NCBI GenBank assembly: GCA_944548615.1
Contig: OX155955.1
Span: 2,496,340-2,560,339 of the forward strand
Origin: Micropterix aruncella
Taxonomy: Eukaryota; Arthropoda; Insecta; Lepidoptera; Micropterigidae
Length of the DNA stretch: 64,000 bases
Reading direction: 5' to 3'
Notes under the pieces: generated by a model
Seen by the model: only the letters and a program-made list of their open reading frames with translations
What the model was told of the DNA's origin: nothing
Databases searched by the model: none
Program-made: the position numbers and the translations under genes
Shown: in pieces, positions 22,871 to 33,847 of the stretch
Numbering within the stretch: the first letter of the stretch is position 1
How the letters are laid out: every line of letters begins with the position of its first letter

Positions 22871-25848
22871 CTAAATAAATTGTCGTGCGTTGCAAAGAAG
22901 TTGATCAGATTTTACATATTCCTTGTTAAGTAGCCATCTATTAAGGTTTGCTTTAAATATTTTTATGTTAGGATAATTTTTCATGTCTTCACTAAGGGAA
23001 TTATATAATTTTGGGGCTATGTAGAATATATGTCTCTGGGCAAATGTTGTCCTGACTGACGGAATTATATGATTGATACTCGCGGACATTCTTGTGTTCA
23101 GATTGTTTTGAGTTCGGGCGTGGTCATCTCTAGATTTGTAGAATGCAAGAAGCGCTTGCTTAATGAATAACTGTTTAGCTGATAGCACATGGGATTGGGA
23201 AAATAACAAGGCAGATGGATGACGTCGGTTTTTCCTGTGAATTACTCTCAATAATAATTTCTGCGCTTTTGTCAATCTATCCAGATTATCATTAGTAGTA
23301 GCGCCCCATGCCGCGACTCCGTAGGACAAAATACTCTGACACAAGGCCATGTATACCATTCTTATGGTTGTTTTGGACAGAATGTTGCGCAGCCGAAGAA
23401 ATACATAAACCAGCTTTCTAATTCTCGAACTCAAATTTGCAATCTGATTTTCCCAACATAGCTTCTCATCTACCGTTATGCCTAAGTAGGAGACTGTTGC
23501 AGATTTGCTTAATTTAGTACATACACATCTATTCTTATCCAAGCATTTGTCGGTATGAATGGCAAGTGTTTGGTTGAGAACCTGGCTGGGATTTCCCCGC
23601 AAGCTGAAAGTGATAAATTTTGATTTCGCAGCATTTAGCGTTAAAATATGGTTGTCGATCCAAGTTTTAGCCAGTTCCAAGTCACTTTGAGCTTTGAAGA
23701 ATGTATCATTCCAATTATTAGTCGCAGTAAGAAGGACAGTGTCGTCCGCGAAGGATACAATTCTACCATTAAGAGGTAATTCGCACAATTCGTTGATGTA
23801 GATTAAAAAGAGAATTGGACCCAAAACACTACCTTGAGGGACACCGAATGACACGTTAGTCGCTTCGCTTATTTGTCGACCAATTACTGTGCTCTGAGTC
23901 CTCCCGTCTAGGTAACTCCGAACCCATTTTAAGGCCACCCCATCGATTCCGTAGTCCGTTAGTTTTTTTTCGAGGATTACATGGGAAACTGTGTCAAAAG
24001 CCTTTGACAGGTCAAGGAAAGTGGCAATTACCTTTTTTCCACAAGTGGCAATTGTATGACAGCATTGATGGCCTCACTGGTTCCCCGACCCTGTCTAAAG
24101 CCATACTGATTATTAGATAGCAGCTTCTGTGTCTCTAGATATTGTGTTAGTCTATGTTTGAATATTTTTTCATACACTTTAGAAACCACACTGAGGAGGG
24201 AGATAGGGCGATAATTTCCTATATCTTCTTTTTTACCACTTTTAAATATTGGTTTTATTATCGCTTTTTTCAGCCATGTTGGAAATATACCAGTCAAGAA
24301 ACTGAGGTTTATTAGATGAGCAAGGGGCTCGGATAATGTTTCTGCAGATTGTTTGATTATCTTTGCCTGGATCCCATCTTTTCCTGGAGCACAGTCGTCT
24401 CTGATACTTTTTATAGTCTTTAAGACCTCTTCTTTATTCGTTTGCAATAATTCGAATTTTTCATTTAAAATCGGTTGCTTATGCATTGATAAGGCTAGCT
24501 CCCTCTCAGACATACCCTTTTTATGCAGTATAGAGTTAGCTAGGTCTTGTCCTATACCAGTGAAGTAGTCATTAATGTAATTCAATATATCGTTAGAGTG
24601 TAAGTCCATTTTTTTTAATTCCTTATGTATGTACATCTCTTTTATATCTGAGCTATTATTTCTGTTGTTCACTAACCCTTTGATAATTTCCCAAGTTTTT
24701 TTTTTGTCCCCATTTACTCTATCTATTTTGTTTCTATAATACTTATCTCTAGTTTTTGTTATAAGTTTTTTACGTATATTTCTATACCTTTTGTAGTACA
24801 ATAAGAGTTGAATATCATTAGGGCATTGTTTAATCTGCTTATGTATAATGTCTCGCTTTCTTATGCTGAAAATCAGGCCATCGGTTATCCAAGGAGATAG
24901 TTTATTTCGAGACCTGGGTATAGTACATGCCTTTTCGATTGTAGCCATTTTAATGCAATTTGCAAGAATATCATGGAATTGGTTGGCAGCAATGTTACTA
25001 TCTTTACATTGTAATATTGGAGTCCAGTCCGTCTTTTTGAGGTTTTCTGTTATTGATGCGTAATCGACTGTTTTTTTGGAATACGTCTGTTTAGGGCTGT
25101 TCTTAATTATTTTTTTAGATAGGCATAGACCAATTGCATAGTGGTCGGTGATGGTGGATTGGTAAATGAACGTTTGACTATGAAATTTAGTTTTGATCAT
25201 AAAATGATCTATGCAGCTCTTAGTATTCTCATCAACTCTAGTAGGTCTATTAATTCCGACCTCCAGTCCATAATGCGCCAGAAGGTTAAGATAGTTTTCC
25301 GCTTGAATATTTTTATCATTTAAGATGTTAATGTTGATGTCTCCAGTTAATATTATATTAGACTCGTATCTATAGGCCTCTAGCAGATTATCCAATGACT
25401 CAAGAAAACTTGTTAAATTGGACTTGCTCGGAGACTTATAGATAGCAAATAAGTTTAGGGAATCATCTATTACTAAATGTAGGCAATTTGCATCATTGAC
25501 GGATACTTCAGTGCTGCTTACGTGGAAATGTGACTTTACGTAGACCACAACCCCATCGTTTTGTAGTCTGGCGTTGTTAGTGTGATAAGTTTCGAAGCCT
25601 TGAACAGTTCTGGGGACATAAAGTTCGTTGATCCAGCATTCCGTGAGGATGATGACATCAAAGATATTATTGAATTGCTGAATAAGGATTAAAAAATCAT
25701 CTAAGTTTTTACTAATGCTCCGTATGTTCATCGATATTATCTTTAGATAGTTACCTTTTTTAACATAGCTTAAACAGCTTTTTGAGCAATAGAACTCTCG
25801 ACAGTTGTACGGATTGTGCTCATCTAATTCTGTTGTGAACTCAGTCAT
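22871..25848 (-). pseudogene. LINE ORF2: endonuclease-reverse transcriptase with one frameshift
   Basis: The protein would nick target DNA and reverse-transcribe the LINE RNA. Residues 35-245 form an APE-type endonuclease: N41 (SMNIRSI), E70 (LTECW), D170 and N172 (TGDININ), D214 (CIDHF) and D235-H236 (TDHYAIG) are all present. The RT follows with KPIFKSGKKEDIGNYRPISL and NNQYGFRQGRGTSEAI, and after the break LDLSKAFDTVSH, GVPQGSVLGPILFLIYINEL and the catalytic SFADDTVLL. The C-terminal part ends in ARQFI. The only lesion seen is one missing base in the run of six T (A on the coding strand) at 24033-24038, which gives a stop after QLPLVEKR. The total length of about 992 codons is normal. No RNase H domain was seen. 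Confidence 0.9.
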
Positions 25849-26476
25849 TTCGGTCCGGTCTTACCAATAGAGGAGATTTTAGGTAGTGCAAACAATATAA
25901 GGCAACATCGAATATTAGCGCTCGAATATAAAGTAACATTAATTGAGGCTGTATCACTAGGTTTTTAGTGCAAGGGTATAAAATTGGGCTATTATCATAT
26001 ACACGAATATTCATTATTACATAGCTTATTAACAAGGTATACTGCAATACTATATATAGAAGCAATAATTTATAAATACACCAATTTATATTCAGTAGCA
26101 ATAGACACAGTTTAATAGCATAGATTATTTTAATAATAATAGTACTAATAATTAGAGTTAAATATGGGAGATTAAGAAAAAGATGTAGTATATAACATAT
26201 TTTTATAGACAAATAGTTAAACTTTAAACTCCTAGTTAGAAGGAGAATTCTGTTGCATGGTTTATTAAATATACATAAGGAAATGATTATTATTACAAGA
26301 ACACGCGAGTTAGAAAGCATAGAATTTGGAGTGTGGTATATAATGATTTTATTGCTGGAGAAGTAAAGGTAACATTTCTTCATTCTTAATTTGAAATGTC
26401 TTCTCATTTTCCTTCTTTTTGAGAAAGATTTTTCCGTATTTGGTCCAGCAAAAAGCAAATTGGTTATCTTTAGCAA
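25841..26476 (-). CDS. Extra hydrophobic open frame between LINE ORF1 and ORF2
   Basis: An open frame of 211 codons overlaps the end of ORF1 by 128 nt and fills the whole ORF1-ORF2 spacer. It stops in the motif AAATGACTGA, where its stop overlaps the ORF2 start by 8 nt. The part beyond ORF1 is very AT-rich yet has no stop for about 169 codons. It encodes a hydrophobic Ile/Leu/Tyr-rich chain with several candidate membrane segments, such as LPYLTLIISTIIIKIIYAIK and CIYKLLLLYIVLQYTLLISY. No known domain is recognised. It may be a chance frame, a relic of a longer ORF1 reached by frameshifting, or a real third ORF. The overlap with the ORF2 start would permit termination-reinitiation. Confidence 0.3.
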   Translation of the reverse strand: MLKITNLLFAGPNTEKSFSKRRKMRRHFKLRMKKCYLYFSSNKIIIYHTPNSMLSNSRVLVIIIISLCIFNKPCNRILLLTRSLKFNYLSIKICYILHLFLNLPYLTLIISTIIIKIIYAIKLCLLLLNINWCIYKLLLLYIVLQYTLLISYVIMNIRVYDNSPILYPCTKNLVIQPQLMLLYIRALIFDVALYCLHYLKSPLLVRPDRND

Positions 26477-27425
26477 ATTTTTTTGAAATCATAAGAATGT
26501 ATTTTGCTCTCTGTGTTAGATGTTCGGATATATAAATTGGCTGAGTATCGCAGGACATATTTATGTGAGATGTGTTAAGCTTTTCCCTATTATTTCTACA
26601 TTTTTTATTAAAGCTTGAAGCTGAATTTAGAAGTTTATCACGTTGATCTTGCGTAACGAATTTCAAGATAACAGAGTTATTATTCCGCTTTGAAGGATTC
26701 CCCTTATTAGGTTTTCGTTTGATGGATAGAATCTGACTGGGGTCAAATTGGCAGTCGATAATATTGCCAATGGCCCCAATCGTGCTGGAGAGGTTTTCTT
26801 GTGGATTTTCTGGCAACCCGCGTATCTCCACATCAGACGCAATACTGTTATAGTCTATTGTATCCAGCTTATCCTCCAGAAAAGTAACTCTCTTTGCCAG
26901 TAGTGTTGTGCGTTCTTCTAATTTCTTTGTAGCTTTTATCTTGTTCTCGACGGCAACTAGTCGATGGTTTATTTCATCGTATATCCCGGAGATAACATTG
27001 ATTGCTTCCGAAATTGATTTTATTTCTGTTATTATTTCTTTATTTCCGTTGCTATACGCGAGCAGTTTGTCTTCCATCATGCCAGCAATATGCGCTTTAA
27101 ACGTCCCGAGCTCCTTTTTGATGAGTTGAGCCGTCAGAGAGGCATTTATATCGCATGAATCCATTGTTTGTGGGATCGAGGATGTAGAAGATCTTATAGA
27201 TATATTAGGATCGCTGATGCACAGCCCTGTTGAACTTATAGAGATGGATTTCACCGTGCATGTGTTGCATTTCCATGTCTTGTTGTTGGCTTTGCTGATG
27301 CGTTTGACTGTTGCACAGCTCAAGTGAAAGGTGAGTTTGCACTCGGTGCATTTTAGTATTTCGCCCAAATCCAAAATCTCCTTCGTGCATATGACACAGG
27401 TCGGTGAGCGAGATTTCGGGGCCAT
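26349..27425 (-). CDS. LINE ORF1: PHD finger plus FP-like domain protein
   Basis: Intact 358-residue frame. Residues 10-56 form a C4-H-C3 PHD-type zinc finger (C10, C13, C26, C29, H34, C37, C53, C56). Residues about 100-200 are rich in charged and Leu residues with heptad-like spacing, probably a coiled coil (KLEERTTLLAKRVTFLEDKL). Residues about 205-350 (VEIRGLPENPQENLSSTIGA, SVILKFVTQDQRDKLL, IYISEHLTQRAKYILMISKK, FCWTKYGKIFLKKKENE) resemble the C-terminal domain shared by lepidopteran LINE ORF1 proteins and baculovirus FP proteins. The product is expected to bind LINE RNA and form oligomers. The start ATG follows a GC-rich 5' UTR and precedes the zinc finger closely. Confidence 0.85.
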   Translation of the reverse strand: MAPKSRSPTCVICTKEILDLGEILKCTECKLTFHLSCATVKRISKANNKTWKCNTCTVKSISISSTGLCISDPNISIRSSTSSIPQTMDSCDINASLTAQLIKKELGTFKAHIAGMMEDKLLAYSNGNKEIITEIKSISEAINVISGIYDEINHRLVAVENKIKATKKLEERTTLLAKRVTFLEDKLDTIDYNSIASDVEIRGLPENPQENLSSTIGAIGNIIDCQFDPSQILSIKRKPNKGNPSKRNNNSVILKFVTQDQRDKLLNSASSFNKKCRNNREKLNTSHINMSCDTQPIYISEHLTQRAKYILMISKKFAKDNQFAFCWTKYGKIFLKKKENEKTFQIKNEEMLPLLLQQ

Positions 27426-27860
27426 ATTTAGATATCAAGTATTCTATGTAGTAGTTCGTGGTCGATAAACCCCCGCTGCGTTGTAATACAGTTCGTAGTG
27501 TAATGTAGCGTAATGTTTATGAAATTATCGTACGATAAATTTCATATACACATTCCCGTTCCTAATCTGGCGCGGTTATTTATTCGCCGGCTGCGCGCGG
27601 TGACGTATCTGCGCAGTGTATCGGCTGCCTCGGAGCAGCCGGGGTCTGCGCAGAGCGGGTGGGCGGTCCTACTGTTGCTGTCCACTGATAGGCGAGTTCT
27701 TTTTACGAAATATGACAGTTCAGATGGCCGAAAACGGATGATATAAAACTGATTTATCACTTCGTACTCACGGATCAGGAGTTTAAGCCTCGTAGAAATA
27801 GCACTCAGTTCATGCGCCAAGGTCCTTCCGTGTATTTGAGTCTTTACAGGTATCGAATAG
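27426..27860 (-). promoter_or_regulatory. LINE 5' UTR, GC-richer, probable internal promoter
   Basis: The segment at 27565-27675 is rich in GC with repeated CTGCGCAG and CGGCTG motifs, in contrast to its AT-rich surroundings. Position upstream of an intact ORF1 makes it the likely internal promoter region, but no TATA or initiator element was proved. Open frames here on both strands are not supported as genes. Confidence 0.4.
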
Positions 27861-28204
27861 CTCCGTTTTTTTATGTTTTAAGCAAATATCACGGGAACGT
27901 CCAAATACGCGTATAATATGTACCGGTAGGGATGTAATATATGTAATATATATGTCATCAACCTATAAAGTTGGCCGCAGGACCCCAGTAGCTACTGCGG
28001 GCAAAGGACGCGTCGGGCTATAATCGCCTAAACAAGGCAGAGGTCGCCTAAACAAGCAAGAGAACTCGAGTAGTGACCAACTGGAGCTGTCAACTACAAC
28101 GATAAAACCCGTCACCTCAGATAGTTTTAACGATATTTGATTGTTCTGTCTTCCGTGAGGTGAGCTTAGAAGACTTGGAACGAAAACAGTACACGGTCTA
28201 ATCG
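27861..28204. other. Unassigned interval
   Basis: Contains a short run of ATATGTAATATAT and the duplicated TCGCCTAAACAAGGCAGAGG / TCGCCTAAACAAGCAAGAG pair near 28022-28065. GCGGGCAAAGGACG weakly recalls repeat family R. Nothing coding is recognised. Confidence 0.35.
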
Positions 28205-28670
28205 AAGTCTATCGCGGATTATAAATAGGATAGAAACTAATTAACCGCGTGAAATTTGTAGCACCCGACGTTTCGGTGACGTTGCAGTCGCCGTTGTCGA
28301 CAAAATATAACACCATTTTTGAGGCCTGTAAAGGATGTAATACCACTGCAAACCCCGTGTGTGTATAAAGTCGAAAGCAGCTGCGGTTTAGCCTACGTTG
28401 GATAAACGAAACGCCTATAGCCACGCGACTGACAGAACACATCAAAGCTGTTTAAAACGTTCAGCGAGAAAAATCGGCGATCTGCGAACATATATTGGAT
28501 AGACAATTCTACTTTCCTCGCATGATCCGGGAAGCCATTGAAATAAGACGAACTTCAATAGAGACGACGGTTACAAACTCTTTCCTACGTGGAACCCTCT
28601 TCTTAAAATGTTCCCACCGCCGAACGCCGAACGCGAGGACGTAAGACAGGGAGTGTCGTGTGCAAACAAA
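28205..28670 (+). pseudogene. Penelope-like element relic: GIY-YIG endonuclease end with antisense terminal repeat
   Basis: The plus strand from 28350 reads PCVYKVESSCGLAYVG, a stop, then in another frame IATRLTEHIKAV, and later REAIEIRR followed in a shifted frame by FNRDDGYKLFPTWNPLL. This is the GIY-YIG endonuclease and distal tail of Penelope-like elements, with YV-G matching the YIG motif, carrying at least one stop and two frameshifts. Immediately upstream (28214-28310) is TAAATAGGATAGAAACTAAT and CCGACGTTTCGGTGACGTTG, whose reverse complement resembles Penelope-type terminal sequence. The RT domain is missing, so this is a severely 5'-truncated copy. Confidence 0.7.
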
Positions 28671-28889
28671 CGTCAAACGTAAGGTGAAATTCCATAATAT
28701 TATGATATAATTGTAAAAAAACGGTTTCATCACCCGTGATTTCATCTGAATATTAATTTTATAAATAGAGTCGATGAGTGCCTTTTCTTGACCGGCGGAC
28801 GATCCCGGTTGGGTCCCGTTGCAATTGGCTTAGGCAGCGCGGGGTTGGTTTCTCGGTTAGCCTCGGGCGGCGGTTCGACGTTAAGGCCG

Positions 28890-28948
28890 CCCGCGCACCA
28901 AAAGACCTAAAAGACCACGCACTAAAAGACGCGCACTAAAAGACTACT
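28890..28948. repeat. Short minisatellite around GCGCACYAAAAGAC
   Basis: Four imperfect head-to-tail copies of a 13-15 bp motif ending in AAAAGAC, followed by an A-rich run. Confidence 0.6.
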
Positions 28949-28954
28949 ACCAAA

Positions 28955-29155
28955 AAAAAAAAGGACCCTAGGTAAGCCCGCTGGGTAGCACTTTCCAACC
29001 CCGCGGTAAGTCGTTGGACTCTTACGGGCTATTGGCGTAGCTTTATGTGGTTTGTATTGTCCGCAAAGCGCAAAGTGTCCACTCCATGGGAGACAGAATA
29101 ACTCGATATCGTTTTAACTCCCTGGGGTGGCAGGTTCGCCCGTAGTAATTAACAA
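28955..29155 (+). repeat. Repeat family R, partial copy
   Basis: TAAGCCCGCTGGGTAGCACT, TTGGACTCTTACGGGCTATT and CCCTGGGGTGGCAGGTTCGC parallel the second halves of the copies at 37040-37560 and 40369-41112. It is a 5'-truncated copy of an unnamed repeat. Confidence 0.6.
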
Positions 29156-29179
29156 CACTCGACGACCAAAGTCCACACT

Positions 29180-29265
29180 TGGTCAATGACATTGCCATTT
29201 TGGTTGTTGTCCACTAACATGCAGTCATCAATGAAGCGGTTGTACCATTCCTTTATCCGAGACTA
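29180..29265 (-). pseudogene. Possible reverse-transcriptase fragment
   Basis: The minus strand reads KEWYNRFIDDCMLVDNNQNG then NVIDQVWTLV without a stop. W.NRFIDD resembles the catalytic motif of Penelope-type reverse transcriptases (W.RFIDDI), as in the copy at 33.8-35.6 kb. Only about 30 codons support it and nothing adjacent confirms it. Confidence 0.3.
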
Positions 29266-30736
29266 TTACCGTCTCCGAAAGCCGGTTGGATCTGGTAAAT
29301 GGCTTCTACACGGGTATTTCTAAGCTTCTGGTAAAATTTGAAACAACTTCTAGTTCTCACTCCTCACTCATCGGCCAGTGAAGGATGCTATCAGAAGGCA
29401 TGGAAAAGAACAAGCATGCGCATGTCACACTTACTTATCTCCATGCACCGAAGCACGTTTCCCGTTTTTCATTTGTTTACGGTAAAACAAAAAAGGTTGG
29501 ATATTTTTTGAACAGACTAGGTACGTATACACCATGGTACGTATACACTTAAGTCGAGAGGCAATCAAAGTTCGACATTATTGAGAGTGAAGTCGCTGGC
29601 AAAAGCTAGATAAGGAAGTGCGATACTGAGAGCCATAAAAGGTGACATAAAACGTGACATGTAACGGCGATCTTTGCCGATAGCAATAAAATCTAAAACA
29701 ATATGCGCCCACATCTACGTACCTAATAAAGTATTGACAGACAGGGTCAGCAGACGGATTAGCGGATGAGAGAATTACTGCATTTTCGATCGGACTGTTT
29801 GTCGTGTAAAGGGCAATGGCGATGATCAGAGAAGAACTCACGTTTTAGGAGCAAAAATAATTAATTTGACGATAGTCTTGCCTTAATATAAGATTTCCGT
29901 TGACTCAAGTCAATGGCAAGTGGAAGGTGATAAGAGACTTCTCGACTTAAGGCGACATGATACCTGGGAACGACCATATCTGAAGAATTTTAGCTTTATG
30001 AGTTTTTTGAAAAATATAAGCATTAATTTTAAAATGTTTCTAAGTGAATCCCTCGATAAGAAACCAATTTAAAATTTAGACTCAAAAAAGTTGCTCATTG
30101 CCTTGGACATTAAGACTTTAAACTGACTTCGAAAACTTGCAGGCGCGATTACTCCTACAATGTAAGCGGTGACTGTGTTTTATTATAATTTCATCACATT
30201 GACTGGTTAATTCTCTAGGGCAGCACTTAGCTATGTACATTTTTTATTTAGGCCCTAAATAAATTACAATTAGTTTAAACGTGAGAGCGCTCTGAGAGTT
30301 ACGCTAAATATGCTTTGCCATTAACACTCTTATACCACCATTGCGTAAAGATAGTTATTCTGAGCGATAGAACGTTAAGTATGCGCCTGGTCCCCGGCGC
30401 GAGCGGGTGTGGAATCTGCGCTTGACGGTTTGTCAACGCTGGATTTTTATTGGTCAAACCCTACAAAATTGACCTCGTCTATTTTTTCGCGTGTCCGCCC
30501 ATTTCGGATATTTTTCTGAGGTCTCATGTTGCCTTAAGGCACAACGAGATCATGCTTTTACCATGACAGCATGTTAATACATGCGTAGGGTTTTAGTTAG
30601 TTACAAGAATTATGTTAAAGCTACGTTATACTGTTATTTTCGTATTATCCGTACGGAGAATGGGGAAACATATAATTGAGTAATGAAGTTTCAACGAAAT
30701 TCCTTGTAATTCAACAAAACTACCACTGGAAAATCA
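29266..30736. other. Unassigned interval of about 1.5 kb
   Basis: No coding similarity or repeat partner recognised on either strand. A local GTACGTATACAC duplication occurs at 29520-29547. The longest frame (29578-29841, minus) has no known motif. Confidence 0.35.
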
Positions 30737-30880
30737 TTATAAATAAGACAAAAAATGAATTAACCGCGTGAAATTTGTAGCACCCGGCGTTTCGGCGACG
30801 TTGCAGCCGCTAGGGTAAACTAAAATAATTATCTTATTTATAATGTCAAACAACCGCGATAGTCGTCGATAGAAAATCAT
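30737..30880. repeat. Penelope-like terminal repeat relic, two inverted pieces
   Basis: ATTAACCGCGTGAAATTTGT and CGGCGTTTCGGCGACGTTGC match 28236-28290. Then TTATTTATAATGTCAAACAA with CCGCGATAGTC lies in the opposite orientation to the ATAAATAGGATA text at 28220 and 52880. No GIY-YIG or RT sequence was recognised next to it. Confidence 0.55.
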
Positions 30881-31464
30881 TATTCTGTATACAACCGTAG
30901 TAACAAAACGATAATGTAGGAAGAAATCCAGTATTTTTCTCAGTGTAGCAAGTTTTGAATTGTCAAATGGGAGATGGTCGCGTAACGCGCAAAGTGATTC
31001 AACAAAATCTTTAAGCACAAACACGATTGTGTTTGTGCTACCACCTGGCACGTCGCCAGAAATGAATAATACAGCGAGATGCGTATCTGAACAAGATTGT
31101 ATGCCCTTAACTCGATTCCGGCTATGGCTCACTCGGTGCGCCTGAAGGTGCACAAAGAAGAGCGAGCAGCCAGGAACACCCCACCGCAATATATTAAGAG
31201 GGGAGCATGTTTTAGACGGCCAAATAACACGTTTTTGATTCTAAGTTTCACAAAGACAGGACTGCGGCACCCAGGGTTGGCTTCCAATGAGAGAACTCCT
31301 CGGCGGTCAACAGCACAGACACGAAGTTTTGTATACGCATTCAATTATGATAGCCCGTTCTAAGTTTCACCATGACATGGCTACTGTACTTATTTAAAAT
31401 AAATTAATTAATTCCTTGTTGATTTTGAAGAAAAACATGTCTCTGTATATATAATAATAATTAG
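30881..31464. other. Unassigned interval
   Basis: Overlapping frames on both strands (30737-31189 minus, 31097-31363 plus) show no recognisable domain. A perfect inverted pair AAGCACAAACAC/GTGTTTGTGCT lies at 31013-31041. The remainder is unassigned and may be more decayed Penelope-like sequence. Confidence 0.3.
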
Positions 31465-31862
31465 TTTAAAAAAACACTAAAAACACGCTTTTGGGCTATG
31501 ATACGATATTCACATACACACGGCTATGATACGATATTCCATCATGGAATGCCAGTGCCTATATTCCGGCTTCATCATCAGACCTTGAAACCTAATCGTG
31601 GTCAAAGTTCATTCCAAGACTTTTCTAACAAGTCCAAACACAGCTATGATACGATGTTCGATCATGAAGTTCCAGTTCATATCTTCCGACTCCATCGTCA
31701 GATCAGTTCGACAGTACCATATTATTGTATTGTCATCAGAACTACACACAGCTGCCAATTTTCATGACTATACGATCCTTGGAAGATGGTTAAATTAGTT
31801 ACCTTAGATTCCATTACATAGTTAGTTACATACAGGTCGACCTAATAAAAGCGTGTTAAAAA
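31465..31862 (+). mobile_element. MITE family K, copy 2
   Basis: Starts TTTAAAAAAACACTAAAAAC, ends AATAAAAGCGTGTTAAAAA and is nearly collinear with the copy at 18893-19284. The shared body includes GACCTTGAAACCTAATCGTG and CAGTACCATATTATTGTATT. Confidence 0.85.
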
Positions 31863-33840
31863 TGGAATCGTTTTTTTTTGTCATCTTTGGCAAGGTGGTA
31901 GGTTTAATTATACTGTGGTGAGCACAGTCAAGAGCCTATTCAGCAACCTTTTCTGATCTCTGTCAATACAAGCAACAGTGTAACTTCTCGTGCAACTAAT
32001 CATTTGAAGAAAGCAGATCCCCGATATCCTGTAAATTGATTTTTAATTCCCTTTTATTCTGTCGGTCTCGCGATTAGAGTAATAAATTTTCTCTAAACGT
32101 TTATTTTCTTATCTAAATTCGGCGTATTTTCATACCTCTTATCTTGTTTACGGCACTTCATGTCCGCCGTCTTTTATTAAACGAACGCTGTGACTTTCAG
32201 GAAATATAATTACTTTGCAACCTTGAATTACCTGAATATAGGTCTCTTCCTATGGAAAGTGCTGTTCTACAAAGGACATTTGCTACCAAAAAACATGTTT
32301 TTTTTTCCTAAAGTTGAAATCTATTCACGAATATTTTACTTCTGTAAGTGTAAAAAAAATACTATAGTAAAACGCGTATAAAGAAAACTTTAAACGCGTT
32401 TTTCTTATAACCATATTTTTCTGTTCTGCGCCGGAGATAAGAAAAAAAACTACTTGACGGATCGAGTTGTTCCGAGAAAAAAAATTGAAAGAATATTAAT
32501 TTCTCTTCTATGTGAAGTAAAAAAAAATGGAAAAACATGTTTTTTTAAAATTATTATTTAAACACAAAATTTTGGAGCCCCCTTTGCACCAGCAGTAGGA
32601 GAAGTTTCTTTCTTTAGCGAACTTTTTAGCGGCCATAAAGACATGTTTTGTAAGTCGTGTCTAGTTCTCCGATACGTAGATGGGTTTTGGTTGTTCTGGA
32701 ATTGCTATGTGGCCGTGTTTAGATTCTCACCATTACTTGTTTCTCCATTCTCACCGTGAATTTAGCGATGACTGTTGGTTGTCGTTGAATGTTGGTTGAC
32801 CTGTCGACAACCACTCATAAAATGACCAATTGGCCACCTGATCCTGAATTCACAGCCGGACAAAAGATGCCAATGGTCCGCGATAGATTCAAACTGAATC
32901 ACCGCTGAAGCAGAGGTCGCGAACGCGATTTCGAATTCGTAGCCAGTATGGAGGTTAGAGGTATCCTGATGGCAAACGTCTATATCTGGGTTAAAGAGCT
33001 CTTGAAATACCGGTAAACCTCCGCCCTTCACTTAACTCTTATCCATCCTTCCATCCTCCAAAATAAAATTACTCGATTAGAACTGAGTTTAGGCGCAGCA
33101 ACAGAGAAAAAGTAGTTCGATTTTAAATTGGCGGGTGTCATTTCGAATTAGTATATATTTTTTAACGGATGACCTAATACTTTTTTTATATTAACATTAA
33201 AAAATCACATTTGACGAAAGGAAGCACTCAGTCCTTGGCACTGGATTGAGAAGTTTCAACTTAAGGGCATTTTTATGATATTTGCAAGTCATATTTACAA
33301 TTCAGAAAAAAAATATTTAATCATATTGTAACATGTAATAAAACATCTAAAAAGTTTTTTTAGGAGGATTAAGTGGATATTCTGGTCTAGTAATTTGAAA
33401 TAATAGTTTTTTTTCCTTTGCATATAAGTTTAAACCTTTAGGAATATGTCCTCTAAAGGATTTTTCAAAATTCGAATTATTTTGGGAGTTCCAGTGACTT
33501 TTGTGACGTGGCAAATAAACCGATCGTGCTGGAACGAATCGATCAATAGAATAGACCCTCGTACTATAATGTAATCCCCGACTTCATTATTATGAAGCTA
33601 GATCAACTCGCTTAGCTGTAAGAACTTCAGAAGATGTTAATTTTAAGTAAAACCAAATGGGAGAATTAAGTACCATTATCTGAGTTACGCTCCCGAAACT
33701 TTATCTCAAACTTAAACGCTTTTTCCTCGAAACTACTTTTTTCGACCTAGTTGACACGATATCTCAAGTTGTAGTTAAACGATTTATTTGGTGATAAAAT
33801 TTGGTGTAAATTATCTTTGCTTACCCCTCTATACTTGGGA
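31863..33840. other. Unassigned interval with a diverged family R fragment
   Basis: At about 32830-32960 the text CACAGCCGGACAAAAGATGC, TGGTCCGCGATAGATTC and GAGGTCGCGAACGCGA parallels family R (37.2 and 40.5 kb) with many changes. Elsewhere the interval is AT-rich with many T runs and no recognised coding sequence. Confidence 0.4.
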
Positions 33841-33847
33841 GTATGGA

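Larger units (their letters stand above)
22474..27860 (-). mobile_element. Near full-length CR1/Jockey-group LINE
   Basis: On the minus strand the order is a GC-richer 5' UTR, ORF1 (27425-26349), a spacer with an extra open frame, ORF2 (25848-22871, one frameshift), a 3' UTR and an A-rich tail at about 22490-22474. A 241-bp MITE interrupts the 3' UTR. This is the least decayed element in the window, suggesting relatively recent activity. The exact 5' end is uncertain, and no flanking target duplication was established. ORF1 and ORF2 domain content places it in the CR1/Jockey group without a firm family name. Confidence 0.85.

Noticed and set aside
24353..25323. Plus-strand open frames within the LINE
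   Set aside because: They are shadows of ORF2 on the opposite strand.
26349..27425. Baculovirus insertion suggested by the FP-like domain
   Set aside because: The domain is part of an ORF1 with a PHD finger followed by a LINE ORF2, so the element is a retrotransposon. The shared domain is known between such ORF1 proteins and FP proteins.
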